Below, one piece after another: positions 1 through 15,920 of a stretch of DNA of 64,000 bases (positions are counted from its first letter, which is position 1; each line of letters opens with the position of its first letter). The notes beneath the pieces are model-generated. The model worked only from the letters and a program-made list of their open reading frames with translations, searched no databases and had not been told where the DNA came from. Location: positions 62,001 to 126,000 of the forward strand of contig WIXG01000104.1 of NCBI GenBank assembly GCA_009869945.1, given 5' to 3'. The translations under genes were made by a program, and so were the position numbers. Source of the stretch: Mesaphorura yosii. Taxonomy: Eukaryota > Arthropoda > Collembola > Poduromorpha > Tullbergiidae.

Positions 1-204
1 AACTCCAACGGGAACAATAACAAACGTGGACAAGTTAGGAAAAGGCTGCTACCAAAGCCGGTCCATTTCCGCGTCCGTTCATGTAAGTTCAGGCATTCCA
101 TCAGCATGAAGCATTGCAAATTCACGATTGCCAAATTGTTGTGCCTTTCAGATGGCCGCAAAAGTTGGCGTAAGCTTAAACAAAGTTTTAGACAGCAAAA
201 TTGA
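1..204 (+). CDS. 3' end of an unidentified gene (partial)
   Basis: Two exon pieces read in one frame: 1-82, then a 69-bp GT-AG intron (donor gtaagt, acceptor tttcag), then 152-204 ending in TGA. The residues are Asn-rich, then strongly basic, ending in KLKQSFRQQN. The intron size matches the other genes here, which supports a real last exon of a gene that begins before the window. No family is recognised and the visible part, about 45 residues, is too short to assign a function. It could be chance, because low-complexity basic sequence often stays open by accident. Confidence 0.4.
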   Translation, partial: NSNGNNNKRGQVRKRLLPKPVHFRVRSCKFRHSISMKHCKFTIAKLLCLSDGRKSWRKLKQSFRQQN

Positions 205-704
205 ACTTCTAAGAAAGAGTAAGCCGAGGAAAACCAACACCGAATCTGGCGTAGGCTCCAAGAAGGAAGAAACAATGGACCATTCCTAACATCTTGGCCT
301 TTTAGTTTAGTCTAGAAGCGTATGAAAGCATCCTTGTATCAGGAACACCAGTTTTCATATTTTTATAGTGACATATGTAAAATTGAGTCGTTACTTGCAA
401 TAAACACTTGACTGGAGTTAAAGGACATTAACGTGTCAGTTGCGCTTGTGAACTCAATAATTCGGAGTCTTCGGAGCCGAAATCCAGAGTTTGAAATGCG
501 AGTGAAGAAACATAGGCAATCATTCAGTACGAAATGTAAAGCAAGGAGTCGGACGAGCCGCGAATTCAATAAACTCATGTGTTCAAATTTCTGATATCAT
601 TTTGTGGAGAGATAATCTAAACTTCTCTTCCGGGTGCCTGACTTCTGCCTTCAACTCTGGGATTTTGATTTTGGAACCTGTCCCTGGTTGTGGAACGAGA
701 CACC
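205..704. other. Intergenic and 5' leader region of Lon
   Basis: About 500 bp lie between the partial upstream gene and the Lon start codon. Open frames on the minus strand here are short and overlap the Lon leader. No TATA box, RNA gene or repeat was recognised. Confidence 0.4.
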
Positions 705-4633
<3,929 letters not shown>

Positions 4634-4680
4634 ATCAATGATTCTCTATGAATAGCGTAGAGTAGTTCGAAATGAATGGG

Positions 4681-4686
4681 AATAAA
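4681..4686 (+). terminator. Poly(A) signal of Lon
   Basis: AATAAA 48 bp after the Lon stop codon. The spacing implies a very short 3' UTR. Confidence 0.55.
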
Positions 4687-4689
4687 TCA

Positions 4690-5137
4690 TAAGTTTATTT
4701 TACACACTACAAAATAAACATTTTGTAAATATTATGAAATATCCGAGAAGCAAGCATATCAAATCACAATGGCAAATTGAAAATCATTTAATCCGAACGG
4801 ACCATCTTTACAATAATGCAATTGACACATTCGCATTCATATGTCGAAATCACGCGAAATGGTCAAGTCTCAAGAGAACGGTCCTCAATGGTAAAGAAGA
4901 GTTCGACTACGAACTTGCTAATTCGTGCGAGATTGTTGTGGGATGAATTGCCGATTCATTCTGTTTCGCCGACGAAAGGCATAAAAGTGCAAGTCAGTTG
5001 AAGTCAATTCGTAGCGGTACAGTTGAGATAATTTCACAGTTTTCGTAATTCACAATTTTCACAATCGTGTCGTAATTTTCAGTTTACTTACATTAATTAG
5101 CTCGAACAGTTTAGAGTTCAGAGTCAAGACGTGGAAC
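4690..5137. other. Lon to PSMB6 spacer
   Basis: About 450 bp holding the Lon 3' end and the PSMB6 promoter and leader. Short open frames are present but none resembles a known protein. No clear TATA box and no TGAnnnnGC-type proteasome control element was recognised. Confidence 0.4.
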
Positions 5138-6168
5138 ATGAATCAAATCGACAACAGAGCAAGTGATCTTAAGATGAACAGCCTCCATCAAGAGGCGCCT
5201 GATTGGCTGTCAGAGGAGCATTCTACTGGTGTAAGTAATTCATGTCCACTTGATGTTTTTATAGAGTATAAATCATGTGCTAGGGATAATTTAATGATTA
5301 ATGATAATAATAATAAATTTAATCCAACAGACTACCCTCATTGCTGTCGAATTTGAAGGCGGTGTCGTGATTGGAGCTGACTCGAGGACAACTACTGGGT
5401 AGTGAAAATATGCAAATGTGCTTACTTAACCACTAATTTTAATTGCTGTGGCGCCTCTACATTATAATTCTTGTATTCACAGGGCGTACATTGCAAACCG
5501 AGTCAGCGATAAATTAACCAAAGTCACGGAAAGAATTTACTGCTGTCGATCGGGATCGTCTGCTGACACTCAAGCCATTACTGACATCGTCTCTTATCAC
5601 TTGGGATTTCATCAGTAAGTATCCTTTAGTGGCCTATTGATTGTATTGCTTAAGCTTACCTGAAAACATCGGTTCTAATTAATGCAGAATTGAGACTGGA
5701 GAGGAGCCTCTGGTGAAATCAGCTGCTGTGGTATTCAAAGACATCTGTTACAACTATCGCGATCAGATGTCGGCTGGAATAATTGTCGGTGGATGGGATG
5801 CACAGAAGGGCGGACAAGTTTACGCTGTCCCAATTGGTGGCATGATACTGCGTCAACCGATTGCGATGGCTGGATCCGGCTCAACTTACATCTACGGCTA
5901 TATGGATTCTGTTTATAAAGAAAAAATGTCAAAAGAAGAAACAGTTAATTTCGTTGTGAAAGGTAAGTAAGACGGTGACGGTGTTTTTGTAGAAAGCAGA
6001 AGTGTGCACAGTTTCTTTATTTCTCCACTTCTGTCTGCAGGCCTCACTTTGGCAATGGCCCGAGATGGAAGCAGTGGAGGTGTCGCCAGGATTGGGATAA
6101 TCACCAAAGATGGTGTAGAACGTCGAGTGTTCGCTGGCAACAACCTTCCACAGATTTATGAGGGTTAA
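5138..6168 (+). CDS. PSMB6: 20S proteasome subunit beta-1 (caspase-like)
   Basis: Catalytic subunit of the 20S core that cleaves after acidic residues. Five exons (5138-5230, 5331-5398, 5483-5614, 5688-5962, 6041-6168) join to 231 aa. A 31-residue propeptide ends in ...STG and is followed by the mature N terminus [20 protein letters not shown]. Autocleavage at this Gly-Thr bond exposes the nucleophilic Thr. The catalytic Asp lies in GADSR and the Lys in NRVSDKL, and SSGG near the C terminus is the usual beta-subunit motif. Sequence and length fit beta-1 rather than beta-2 or beta-5. The gene follows Lon on the same strand about 500 bp downstream. An AATAAA lies at 6287-6292. Confidence 0.96.
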
Positions 6169-6286
6169 ACTGCGTATCGAGATACGTCGAATAATTAAGC
6201 ATCAATTTGTATCTGCACTTTAACTTTCGTACTGGGAAATTGAAAACAATTTCAACATAATTTTAAGGATATCCTGTATAATAACT

Positions 6287-6292
6287 AATAAA
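6287..6292 (+). terminator. Poly(A) signal of PSMB6
   Basis: AATAAA 119 bp after the stop codon, in the spacer between convergent PSMB6 and PAN2. A TTTATT about 35 bp further on could be the opposing poly(A) signal for PAN2, so the two 3' ends may nearly touch. Confidence 0.5.
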
Positions 6293-6757
6293 ATTTTCCA
6301 AGCGTCAGGGTATATCGACGTAATTTATTTTATTCATCTCATTTCTCATCATTTAGACAATGGATTATAATACTTTCGGATAACAATAATGAGTATAAGA
6401 GAGTAAGGTGGCTTCTGGGTTGGTTGAACGTGCTTTAATACTTTTGTTAAGTTTGAAAACTTAACTAAAATCCTAAAATTCCACTAAACAGCTTAAAATT
6501 GTCTTTTTGTAACAAATTCTAAAGAACTAAAATATCCTTTGATGAGTATATGAATCAAAACTTTTGTGTGCCATGTGCTGTTTTCTCTTACGTAATACTC
6601 TTAGCTTATCGAGCTGTAAAAAGGTACCTTGTTTCAGTGGAAATGCTTGAGAAAACTAAAAGTCTTAAAACTAGAGTTCTTGTCCTCCTGCAATCCACTC
6701 ACTAGCTCACTCTTACTCCAAAAGTTTGAGGCCATGCCATGATTCTAATTCATAATG

Positions 6758-9700
6758 CTAGGACAGGTCCTTTGATTCGCTTGTGTGGTTTACTGGAACT
6801 TTCCATTGTACTTTCTTTCCAACTTCGTACAAGTTTTCTAAAGCCTTCCCCAACTCTCCCGTTCGTTGCAATTCTTCATATTTTCTGTAAAGTTGAAGTG
6901 CTGTCCGTGCATCTTCGGTAGAATCGTGCACTTCTGACTGAATGAGGATGCCTGTGAATGGATGTGATTATTAATTAGGCTCCATTGTATGCAATTTGTA
7001 CAGAATGATTAACAACGAAAAGTTGCTTACCGAGAAAATGCCAAGCCAGAAATCTCAGTGAGATCAGCCTTTGATTTGGAAGAAAGAATAAGTTCACCGT
7101 GTCAATTATCTGCTCCGGTGGGACCACTAAGTTAATGACCCTTTAAAACAAGCAGATAGCCAATGAATTATATGAAGTCAGCACCTTTTCGCGTATTCGT
7201 AAACGTTAGGGTACCTGAAATCGTTGTTGAGCCCATGCCCCACAAACTTCACGCCGGTATCGATTAAGTATCTTAATTTCAAGTAAACCGTCTTCAGTAT
7301 GGCCAAATTCTTCGAGCTGAAGTTAGCATCAAGGTCCCCAGGATTAATTCCAGAGAACTTTGTCAGGTAGTCGACCACTTGTGACTCTTGTGTTGAGATG
7401 TAATCATCCAAGAACGGGGTGCCCTCCAGAGGACCTTGTGCCCTCACACACGTAACTCTCGCGACAGTTACCTGGAAATTAAACATTAACGCTCTTAAAC
7501 TCTTTGCATCTTTTTTCAATCTAAAGAGACAAGGTTCTTCGTTTTACCATCTGCGGTTTAACCGTGGCAAGTTTCCCATCGCTTCTCAACTCCGTTTCTT
7601 CTTGACCCAGCGTAACAAACTCAGCGTCCATCGCCACTAACTGTCCAGGTTTTGGAATCTCATCAATTTCAAGTGGTTTGTAAGAAGCTTTACGACTTTT
7701 CCGCCCATCTCTGCCCAGTAATGTGTTGCCCATCTTAAATACATCTTCCGTAATGGTTCTATGAACTGGAGGAAGAACTCTGAGGTGCTCAGGCAAATAC
7801 TTTTCTTTCTTCCGGTAGTAAACAACGCACGGAATCTTCCATTTCGGGTTAAATGAGATTGCCTCCGTGCTCGACGCCTCTCTGACACTGCACGAGAAGT
7901 ACGAATGAAGAAATTAGAACTGTTTACCGAATTCGTTTCAAAGTTTTAGCAGCATACCAGAAATCGTTGAAGAGCAACCAGTTTTCGTTCTTGCCGTTTG
8001 TTCCTGACTGTTCGGCTACTCTGATCAGGGAAACCAGGTTGCACTTCTCTTCCGCGTCAGGATCTCGAACGAAGCAAACGACCGAGATGAGCTCATAATC
8101 AGCAGCGGTTCCGTCTCGCACCGCGTCTTCGTCCAGTGGAAGCTCAGTGGGTTGATCCATTTCTATGCAACGCACTCGCTTCTTGTCCTCTATGAATACC
8201 CGAATGTCCAATGGAAGCCACTTAACTTGAGCCTCGGGATTAATTTCGAATTCCGTCAGCTTCCCTACATTCGTGTAAATTATCGATTACATAGAATTCT
8301 TACAGACAAATAAGGCAATTAGTCTTGCGCTTTACCATATTCCACTTTCGGACCGCGAGCCTCATGCTGGACAGGATGGAAGAACTTGCAATCGGGTCTC
8401 ATGCAACCCTTCCCGTAACGGCAGGACTTAACATGTGGTGGCGGGGCCGGTGGTGTTACTGGTGGTCTGAACAATTCTCCATCGGGTTTCCCCGCTTTCT
8501 CAGGCAATGAAGCTTCTAAGTGGTTTCTCCACGTCTGAAAATCCTGTTTAATAAAATGAAAAGTAACGTCACAAGAATGAAACACCTAATTTGAACATGG
8601 CTCATACTTACATGCGCATTGTCGAGACATGTGTTCAAAGAAATCAAATGAGGCAGCGCTTTAGGTACTCGACTTTGAAATGTGGGTTGATATTTGCCAC
8701 AGTTTTCACACCATGCTGGAGTAGTTTGTTCCGGGCACAACGATCGCTGAAGCAAGTCGATAAATCTGCACCGTTTCCCGCCGTTGGTAGCTGAAAACAT
8801 AAAGTTCAGGTACAATTGACTGCAATCAAAAGCATAGAGTCGATTTTGGTTCTTACATTCTGGAGAATAAAGCAAATTGCTCAAGTATACGATTGATTCT
8901 TTCTTCTCTTCTCGCCCGCAACGCACGCATCGATTTACGTTTTCTTGCTTCATTTCGAAGAGGTTGGAAATTGGATCTCTGTAGTTTGTGGCGTTTGGGT
9001 CTGTTGGCTTCTCAGTCTCACTTTGAATTTGATGCAAGATGAATCGGTTGAAATTCTGCCCAAAAAATACAAATTAGATCCAGGTTAACCGAATTAAAAA
9101 AAATGAGATGGGAAATATTCACCTGTATGAGTCGGAGATAAGTTCCTCTTTGTTTCCCTTGATTTTCTTGAAGGATGAGGGCCAGGGCACTCGCCTCAGG
9201 GACAAGTCTAAAAGCTCTTAAGAAATTAGATGCAACACATGGAACACACCGGCTGTTGTTCAGCATATGAAATAGAAATCCGAGTTCGCAAGAAAGGCAT
9301 GCTTCCTTAGCGCAGAGATGCGAGAGGAGGCCAATTCTTAAGTATTCAATAAAATAGAGTATTTGAATCACTGAATTGCAGAATGCGTTAGCCTGGGTAG
9401 CTTCCAAACCTGTAGAAAGGCAGTTCATTAGGTTGCTTTCCAGAATTTTAAGGCATTGCTCATTACCAGAATGCTGAGTTCTGTTGAATGGTTCCATATC
9501 ACTTTCCTCAAAGAAGCTCTTCTTCCACTCGTACTTGGAATACCTTTTTGGAATTTGATACCGAGAGAAATGATGCGGAGGTGGTCTTCTACCTTGGTAG
9601 AAATGACTTTTCATGAAGGGTGGTCCGGCTTTGTTGTGAAAATATGGTCTGGGTGGCCCGGTTGGACCCATCGGAGGTGGTTGTTGATAGAAATATTGTG

Positions 9701-11677
9701 GTGGTGGTCCCGGAGGAAGATGTGAATGATGTGGGCTTTGAAGCTGTGGATGATGAGATGATGACGTCTGTCTTGGTGAATAGGATTTGTTCATTGAGTT
9801 TGGACTGACTGATCCGCTGAAACCATTGTTGTGGCTGTGCTGCGGCGACGATGGAGCAAATGGACTCAGATTCTTATGACTTACAGGTGAACCAGGAGAC
9901 ATGTCAGACATGGTGTTGTTGTTTGTATTCAAATTATTGCTTGATTCATAGGTTCTGTATCGGCTGTGATTGCGACGGAATGTACCTGGATTTGGATTCG
10001 GCGCGTACCCGATCGTGCCGACCATTTTTACAGTCTGGAGTATGGTGGGGTCGATGGGACAAATAGTCCGAAATACTGGAACACAATATTCTGGCGGCCA
10101 GTCTGAAAGCAGAGACGTGCCAGTCAGTGGCAGAGGAACCGAGGCAAATGACGCAAACTCGTCGTTGAAACTCATTGGCGTCAGTGGCTCGATTGGATCA
10201 GGAAACTCTGTGTCTCTTGAAAACGAATTGAAATTTGCAGATGGATTCGATGAGAATAAGTGAATATTGCCGTTGGAGTCGCCGAAAACCATTTGGTGGC
10301 ATGATGTTGACACGTCGAACGACAAACACATGGAGGCGTTTGATGTTACCTGATCAAAATCATCATATCAGTAAGATTCCAGTTTCCAGAATTCAGTGAA
10401 AAGTGAATCAGAGAAATATTATTGGAAATTACCTGGTACAATGAAATATTGGTCTGAGAAACTGCTTGCGTCTCGAGAAGTTCCATCTGCCCACTCGGTG
10501 AAACAGTAGCAACTCGTGCGGAGAATGACGGTATGAACCGAAGCAGAAACGGGTCCACTGAGACTTGAATGGGAGCCATTGCTCTAAGGTTTCGGATGTC
10601 GTAAACCTTCACAAATCTGTGAGACGAGAAAGAATTTTGTTCTAATACCGCCAATAAAGATGTTCAATTCGAGTCGCTGTCGCTTACCGATCAACGCTAA
10701 GATTCCCGTGTCTGCTGGAAAACCCACAAGTCACCATCATATTGCCATGCACATCAAAATCGCTCAAGCTTCCAGAGTGAGCCTCAATCGTGTGTTCCTT
10801 GTTCAGCGTTCTTGGGTCCAATAGATTGATCTGACCACCTGGTTCTCCACAACAGATGTATCTTCCAATGATGTTTCGCAAAATGGCGCACCCAGACTCT
10901 CTGCCATGAATCTATGAATCATACAATATTGATTAGTTATTGCAGCTTCCATACATTTTGCAATTATGCTATCGTTAACAAGATTACTGTTCGTTTCTCG
11001 GTTGAAGTCGGCAAATCAAATTCGATCAGTTCTCCAGAATGACCTCCCATCAGCAAGGACGTTGGTGAAGTTTGCAGCATGCATTGCATTTCTTGCATGT
11101 TTTCGGAGCTGTAAATAGTTTTCGTGAATGAACGCCAAGCTTGACGTGACCAACACATGCGTTATAAATTCATTGGCAAGCCTACCTGTGACAGAAAACG
11201 GAGAGACCACGCCGTATTTGCCCCTTCAGCTGGCCTGGGCTTAGAATCAAAACGATGTCCGGCGTTGTAAGAATCTGCCTAATTTCCTGGGTCGCGTGAA
11301 CCTGGAAGGATGTGTACTTTTCCAAGGAATTTCCGTAGTATGAAGTAACATGACCCTAAAGTAATCATAGCAAACAGATGACTTTACGAGCTCGTATGAC
11401 ATGATCGACATGATGATTGATTAGCTCAGCAATTCCTTACGCCATTGTTCCCCATCCACACCAGTTCTTCATTCTGGTCAAACACGACAGCACTGACACC
11501 GAAGCGGTGTCCGCCGTCAACAATCACAGACTGTAATTTTTGGAATTCTCCTTGTGGAAATATCTCAGCAGCAATATCGTCAATTCCAACACCATTTTCT
11601 AATTCTCCAAAATCTGCAAAAACAAGGGAATAACTTCAGTTTCTCTTTTGAGGTTTCTCATTTAAGAACTTACACAT
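6758..11677 (-). CDS. PAN2: PAN2, catalytic subunit of the PAN2-PAN3 poly(A) nuclease, with a CCCH finger
   Basis: Cytoplasmic deadenylase that begins trimming of mRNA poly(A) tails. Reading 5' to 3' on the minus strand: an apparent four-base first coding exon (ATGT, 11674-11677), a WD40 region to about 10.2 kb, the PAN3-binding linker (IGYAPNP...), a Pro/His/Asn/Ser-rich insert at about 9.5-9.9 kb, the catalytically dead UCH/USP-like domain (about 8.0-9.4 kb), and the DEDDh exonuclease at the C terminus. Exonuclease residues are visible in [16 protein letters not shown] and [11 protein letters not shown]. In the UCH-like domain the cysteine sits in NAFCNSVIQ, and no active-site histidine was identified. 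Unusual points are a C-x5-C-x4-C-x3-H zinc finger at 8376-8423 and the long prion-like insert, neither of which I find in the human sequence as I recall it. The stop is TAG at 6758-6760. Not every internal splice was checked. Confidence 0.93.
8376..8423 (-). other. CCCH zinc-finger motif inside PAN2
   Basis: The minus strand encodes [16 protein letters not shown], a C-x5-C-x4-C-x3-H spacing like that of Nab2/ZC3H14 poly(A)-binding fingers. It is preceded by a Pro-rich stretch and sits between two conserved UCH-domain segments in the same reading frame. Confidence 0.85.
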
Positions 11678-13281
11678 AGCTTTCCCCACAACGAGTTTCC
11701 TCCGACTCCTTAGACGTCCAGTTCAAAGATTTTGCTTGAAACAAGTTAACTTTACACTCTTACAGTCACTCGTCTTCTACTCTAATCTAAAGTTTTCCTA
11801 CGCTACTGCTATTGCCTTACGATAATTACAAAAGCCCTAACTAATGTCGAACACGTTTCGCACTCGTGCCATTTTGAATTATGAAACTCTGATTAAGTTA
11901 TGAAGTGTTTTTTTCTGGTCTTAAAAATGCCTATAATTTCCTGCATTTATATTTGATTTAATCCAGCCACGAATTAAATACAACTGGAGGCTTCATTCCT
12001 TGGCAAGTTTGCCAGGGTTCACTGATAACTGAACAGGTGCCCTCACAATTAGTATGCAGATAAGATAAACTAAAAGCTATAAGAAATGAACGCAATTAAA
12101 TCTAAAATTATTAACAGTTTGACACTTATGCTGCTGCTTCTCAAAGAAAACAGCAGCTGTGTTCTGTTATTTGTGTACGATGCAGTACAAATTCAAGAGA
12201 TTCAAGTCTCTTGTGTCAACTATCGGGGTTTTGTACGATTGCAGCTGTAAAACCTGCCGTGTGTATGCGTCTCGGTCTCAGATTGCAATGAGGAAAACGA
12301 GATCAACTGAAATCATAAAACTTTGCTCTTGTGGTCATTATAATCAATTTTAAAGTTGAGCCGTTATTTTAGAACTAATGTATGGTGTTTCGATTTGAGA
12401 CAAATCACATTGACGTGTTTTCTTCCAGTTGACGTAATTTCGGCAAATTGCTATTTTAAGAACTCGTTCCAGGAAGTGAGGAATGACGATGAGAGGTTGG
12501 CTACATCTGTAAACTGATCAGAGTACAGCAATTAAGGTAGAGCAGAACAGTCTTGGAAGGATTTTATGCATTTAACCAGGCCTTTTGTGACATTTCTGAG
12601 TCCATTCGATGCGATGTCATCGCTTCCAATCGGGCAAAAGATTTCAACAAAGAATTTGGTGTACTGGGGCTTTTCCTCGAATAGAATTCGCTGTTCCTGC
12701 TGCCAAACGGTGTTTATGGATTGGTTTGGTACACTGCTTATGTGTTTACTTGTTTCTATCCGTCAAGATTTCTAACCAAGTTACAACTATCTTCTCCATT
12801 TTTACATCGATCGTCACTGTCCATCTTGCTTGTCGTTTGCTCATCGTTTTGCAAGAATTTTGCCTCGTCTGCCTGTCACACCAAGCGATTAATTTCCTCC
12901 TGCTGATATTTTCTATCAAGTATCGCTCCGCGGTGAACGCCCATCTGGACAATGTGTCTAAATTCGGGAATTTCGCGAATTCTCGTCCCGGTGGCAAATC
13001 CAGCATGAAGAAAGGATAAGAATCCATCAGTGTACTAAGTTTAGCTATCCTGATCAGATTATGTATTTTAATTTTAATTTTGAATGGTTAACTTCGAAAA
13101 GCAATATATTGTGTAACTAAATGTGGCGTTAACTAATTTTGAGTTTATTGAAATGATTTTCAGCCCAGCATATCAAATCTTACAGCATTACGTTACACAA
13201 TCAATTTTTAGTGTGATCTTAGTTGCTGGAATTTGAATAGATTCCTGATTACAGGAGGGGCTCTGCAGCGGCTTAGTCGGC
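11678..13281. other. Gap between PAN2 and MsrA
   Basis: About 1.6 kb between the 5' end of PAN2 and the 3' end of MsrA. At 12609-13027 open frames of 136 codons (+) and 93 codons (-) overlap each other. Neither resembles a known family or shows clear splice support, so neither is called a gene. A minus-strand AATAAA (plus 13144-13149) about 130 bp after the MsrA stop is a likely poly(A) signal. No repeat or RNA gene was seen. Confidence 0.4.
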
Positions 13282-14164
13282 TTAGTGCGGAAGGCATCCG
13301 ATCTTCGTACGGTAATTGTTGCCGATAACTTTTCGCATGTACTCAACCACTTCACAGCAGAGTCCCAATCTTCTCCACTCCTGCTCAAACAACACTGGAC
13401 TCCCGAAGCCGGCACAGAAACCATTCAATTTGGCAGCAACCTTTGAGCGAATCAGCGGATACCCAACTTTTATGTCCAGTTGGTTGAGCAGCCACGGATA
13501 CTTTTGCACAAATACTTTCTGATTGAAGCTGCAAGACCAAAGCGAATCGCCACCTTCCCGAAACACGTTCAAGCATTTATTTGCCGAGTTGACTTACTCT
13601 TCAGCCTCGTAAAATTCCTTCGCCGGGTAAATTCGCGTCTTGATTGGACGGGCTCGGTTTGCGACTTCGACACGAAGAGTCTTCTCAGCCAAATCCCGCT
13701 GCTGCGGCGAGTGGTAGAATATGATAGACTGATACTGCCGAAGACACGGCGTAGTCGGGTCGTGATTCTCCCAGAAGATTTTCAGCAGCTTTGAGTAATC
13801 AGTAATCAGCGGGTCAAACTCAATGTCGACAGTTTCGGTGTAGTCAAAGCTGTGTAAAGGTTACGAGATGAAGCGAATCACGGCTGACATAAAAGCCAGA
13901 CGTGGGCACGTAGCACAGAAAAGAGTCTTATTTGCTTTGCTATTGGTAAAACACGTACATTTCTTTGCCCGTCGGATTGAGAATGGTCCCACCTGCATAA
14001 CCAACTCGGGTGCGAACAACGCCTTCCTGAATTCCCAGAATGGCTTCTGGTGCCCAAAAGCAGTTCATGCCAAATGTTGCGCATTCAGTTCGGACATCTG
14101 GTTCGTAGTAGAGTCCATCACAGCAATTGTCGCGGATTGCACGGTTTACGCAGTACGTGTCCAT
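13282..14164 (-). CDS. MsrA: Peptide methionine-S-sulfoxide reductase
   Basis: Reduces methionine-S-sulfoxide in proteins and free methionine, protecting against oxidation. Three exons (14164-13959, 13849-13598, 13528-13282) join to 234 aa. The active-site block is FGMNCFWAPEA with the nucleophilic Cys and the following Phe, Trp and Glu. Downstream are VGYAGGT, a YTETV...FDP block, FWENHDPTT and the QYQSIIF strand, all in family order. Two positions differ from the usual pattern: the Gly before the Cys is Asn, and the Gly after FW is Ala. The usual HTE is YTE. The C-terminal third carries several Cys (GFCAGFG, LGLCCEVV, KIGCLPH) that could act as resolving cysteines. No targeting peptide is evident, so cytosolic location is inferred. 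ATG 14164 is the first Met in a frame that otherwise lacks a start. Confidence 0.88.
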
Positions 14165-15920
14165 GTTTGGAATCGTCGTTCAGTGACTTTCTTCGTGAAA
14201 ATCTTCTTATTTTATGAAGCCTTAGCGCTATCATTTGGCAATAACTTGGAGGCTCGCTCCTTTTAGCGAAATGGCCATCACGTTTATTCACATCCATTTA
14301 TTTGGTTTCTTTTCTTTTAGGAGCCTTTATAAATAAATGTTCTTCCCTGGCAATAAAATCAATTCAGTCAAGTCTATTCGTACTTCTGCACATAATTTCT
14401 CTTTATGACCTTCAACACTTCAATTCGAACACCTTCAATTTTGACCATCATCATCTCAATTTGCATTTGATTTCCAGTTTCCACGCACAGGCGTGCGTGT
14501 GCGTCATTCGGGCTTGGCATCTGGTGTCTCAAGGGAAGTCCCTGAATCGAAACAAAACTTTCTCACGAGTTCAATTTTTGCGTTGTCTGGAAAAATTAGG
14601 CCTGGTGTTTAGTGTTTATGTTTACAACACTTTGTCAAGGAGGCACAGGTGCATCATTGTGCTGCAAATGACTCATACGCGTATTTTGCGACGAAGTGCT
14701 GATAAATTTGAATGTTTTGATTGTAATACAAATTGAATTTGAAACCTCATCAGACCAGATTTTATAACTTTCTAATTTCTCTTGAAAGTTTGCCTCAATA
14801 TTTCGCGTTGCATAATTAGACCTACATACATTGAGGAATATTCTGGAAGACCAGTAAACATGTTGCAATAATGACAAATCTTCCCAAATTCACAGCGCAC
14901 AGAATTAACTTTGTACCTTCAGCGTAGAAACCGAGATTTCAAAGTACAAAATTCATTTTCAACTGTGATGCAATTGGCAACTTAACAAATCTGCCAATCT
15001 GCATCTGTCCCGAATAACAGCCAAAGGCAGATCATTAGCCTTCTTCTCGTCAGCTCCCGTGACCTTTCATTTACCGACAAGGTGGAGTCGCTTGAGTTTG
15101 TTAAAACTGGAGCACAATTTATTACTTTTATATATGTGCCATTTATTTCCTTTAATTTGCTTTTGAATTTTGTCCCATTGTCTCGCCAGGTCAAAGCCAA
15201 GCGCTGCTAGCGAGGAGCCAAACCCAGATTACAGTTACAGTCTTGCATTTATTCTTTCTTGTCGATGCGACTTCCGTCGAACGCGAAATGCGAAATGTCA
15301 ATAGGTTTAATTGGCAGGATGCGATCCTCTTCTGGCCCAGTTTTAATTATGCCCATATTTCACTTCGAGCGATAAGGATCGGATGCGAAGCGACTCGTCT
15401 TCGTGTCACAAACATAAACATAAACATCGACACGACGTGGCCCGTCGTTCGAGAAGAACAGTAATCAAATAAATTACAAAATTGTGCCATTGTCCTCATC
15501 CTGCGAAGGAAGTGTCTCGAAGCAACGCGTCGTGTTTCTCTTGTACGTTGTACTCTCGTACTGTATTTCTACCACCTGTGGACACAAATTGCTTCGAATA
15601 CATATTTTTGCATAAATTCTACATCACGTTCGTGGTCGGGTTCAGAAGGTTGGCCAACAATGCCTGACACGCTGATTGAGTTCAGCTTATTTAGGGAACG
15701 CGGATTTCCTAACTTGCATCCACAATAAGCGTAAGCGTATTACACAACGAATGAAGGATGAACCACAGTCTGATATAAATTCAATGCCTGCCGGATCTGG
15801 GGCCCATATTTGACACTTGGAGTTTGCTTCGATAAGACCAGGTTCAAAGTAGCCATAGTCATCGGCCTTCTGCTCGAAGGTGCTTCTTCAGCTGCTTCAT
15901 CGTCAACTCACGCACTAAAA
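14165..15920. other. Gap upstream of the pacifastin gene
   Basis: About 1.75 kb, moderately AT-rich. Open frames up to 144 codons occur but lack recognisable domains and look like chance. A TATAAAT at about 15774 and the sequence after it could be the promoter and leader of the gene starting at 15921. No repeat or RNA gene was recognised. Confidence 0.35.

Noticed and set aside
13316-13794. Plus-strand frames of 68 and 104 codons
   Set aside because: They are antisense to the well-supported MsrA exons.
14302-14736. Plus-strand frame of 144 codons
   Set aside because: AT-rich, low-quality composition with no domain, splice support or promoter; probably a chance opening.
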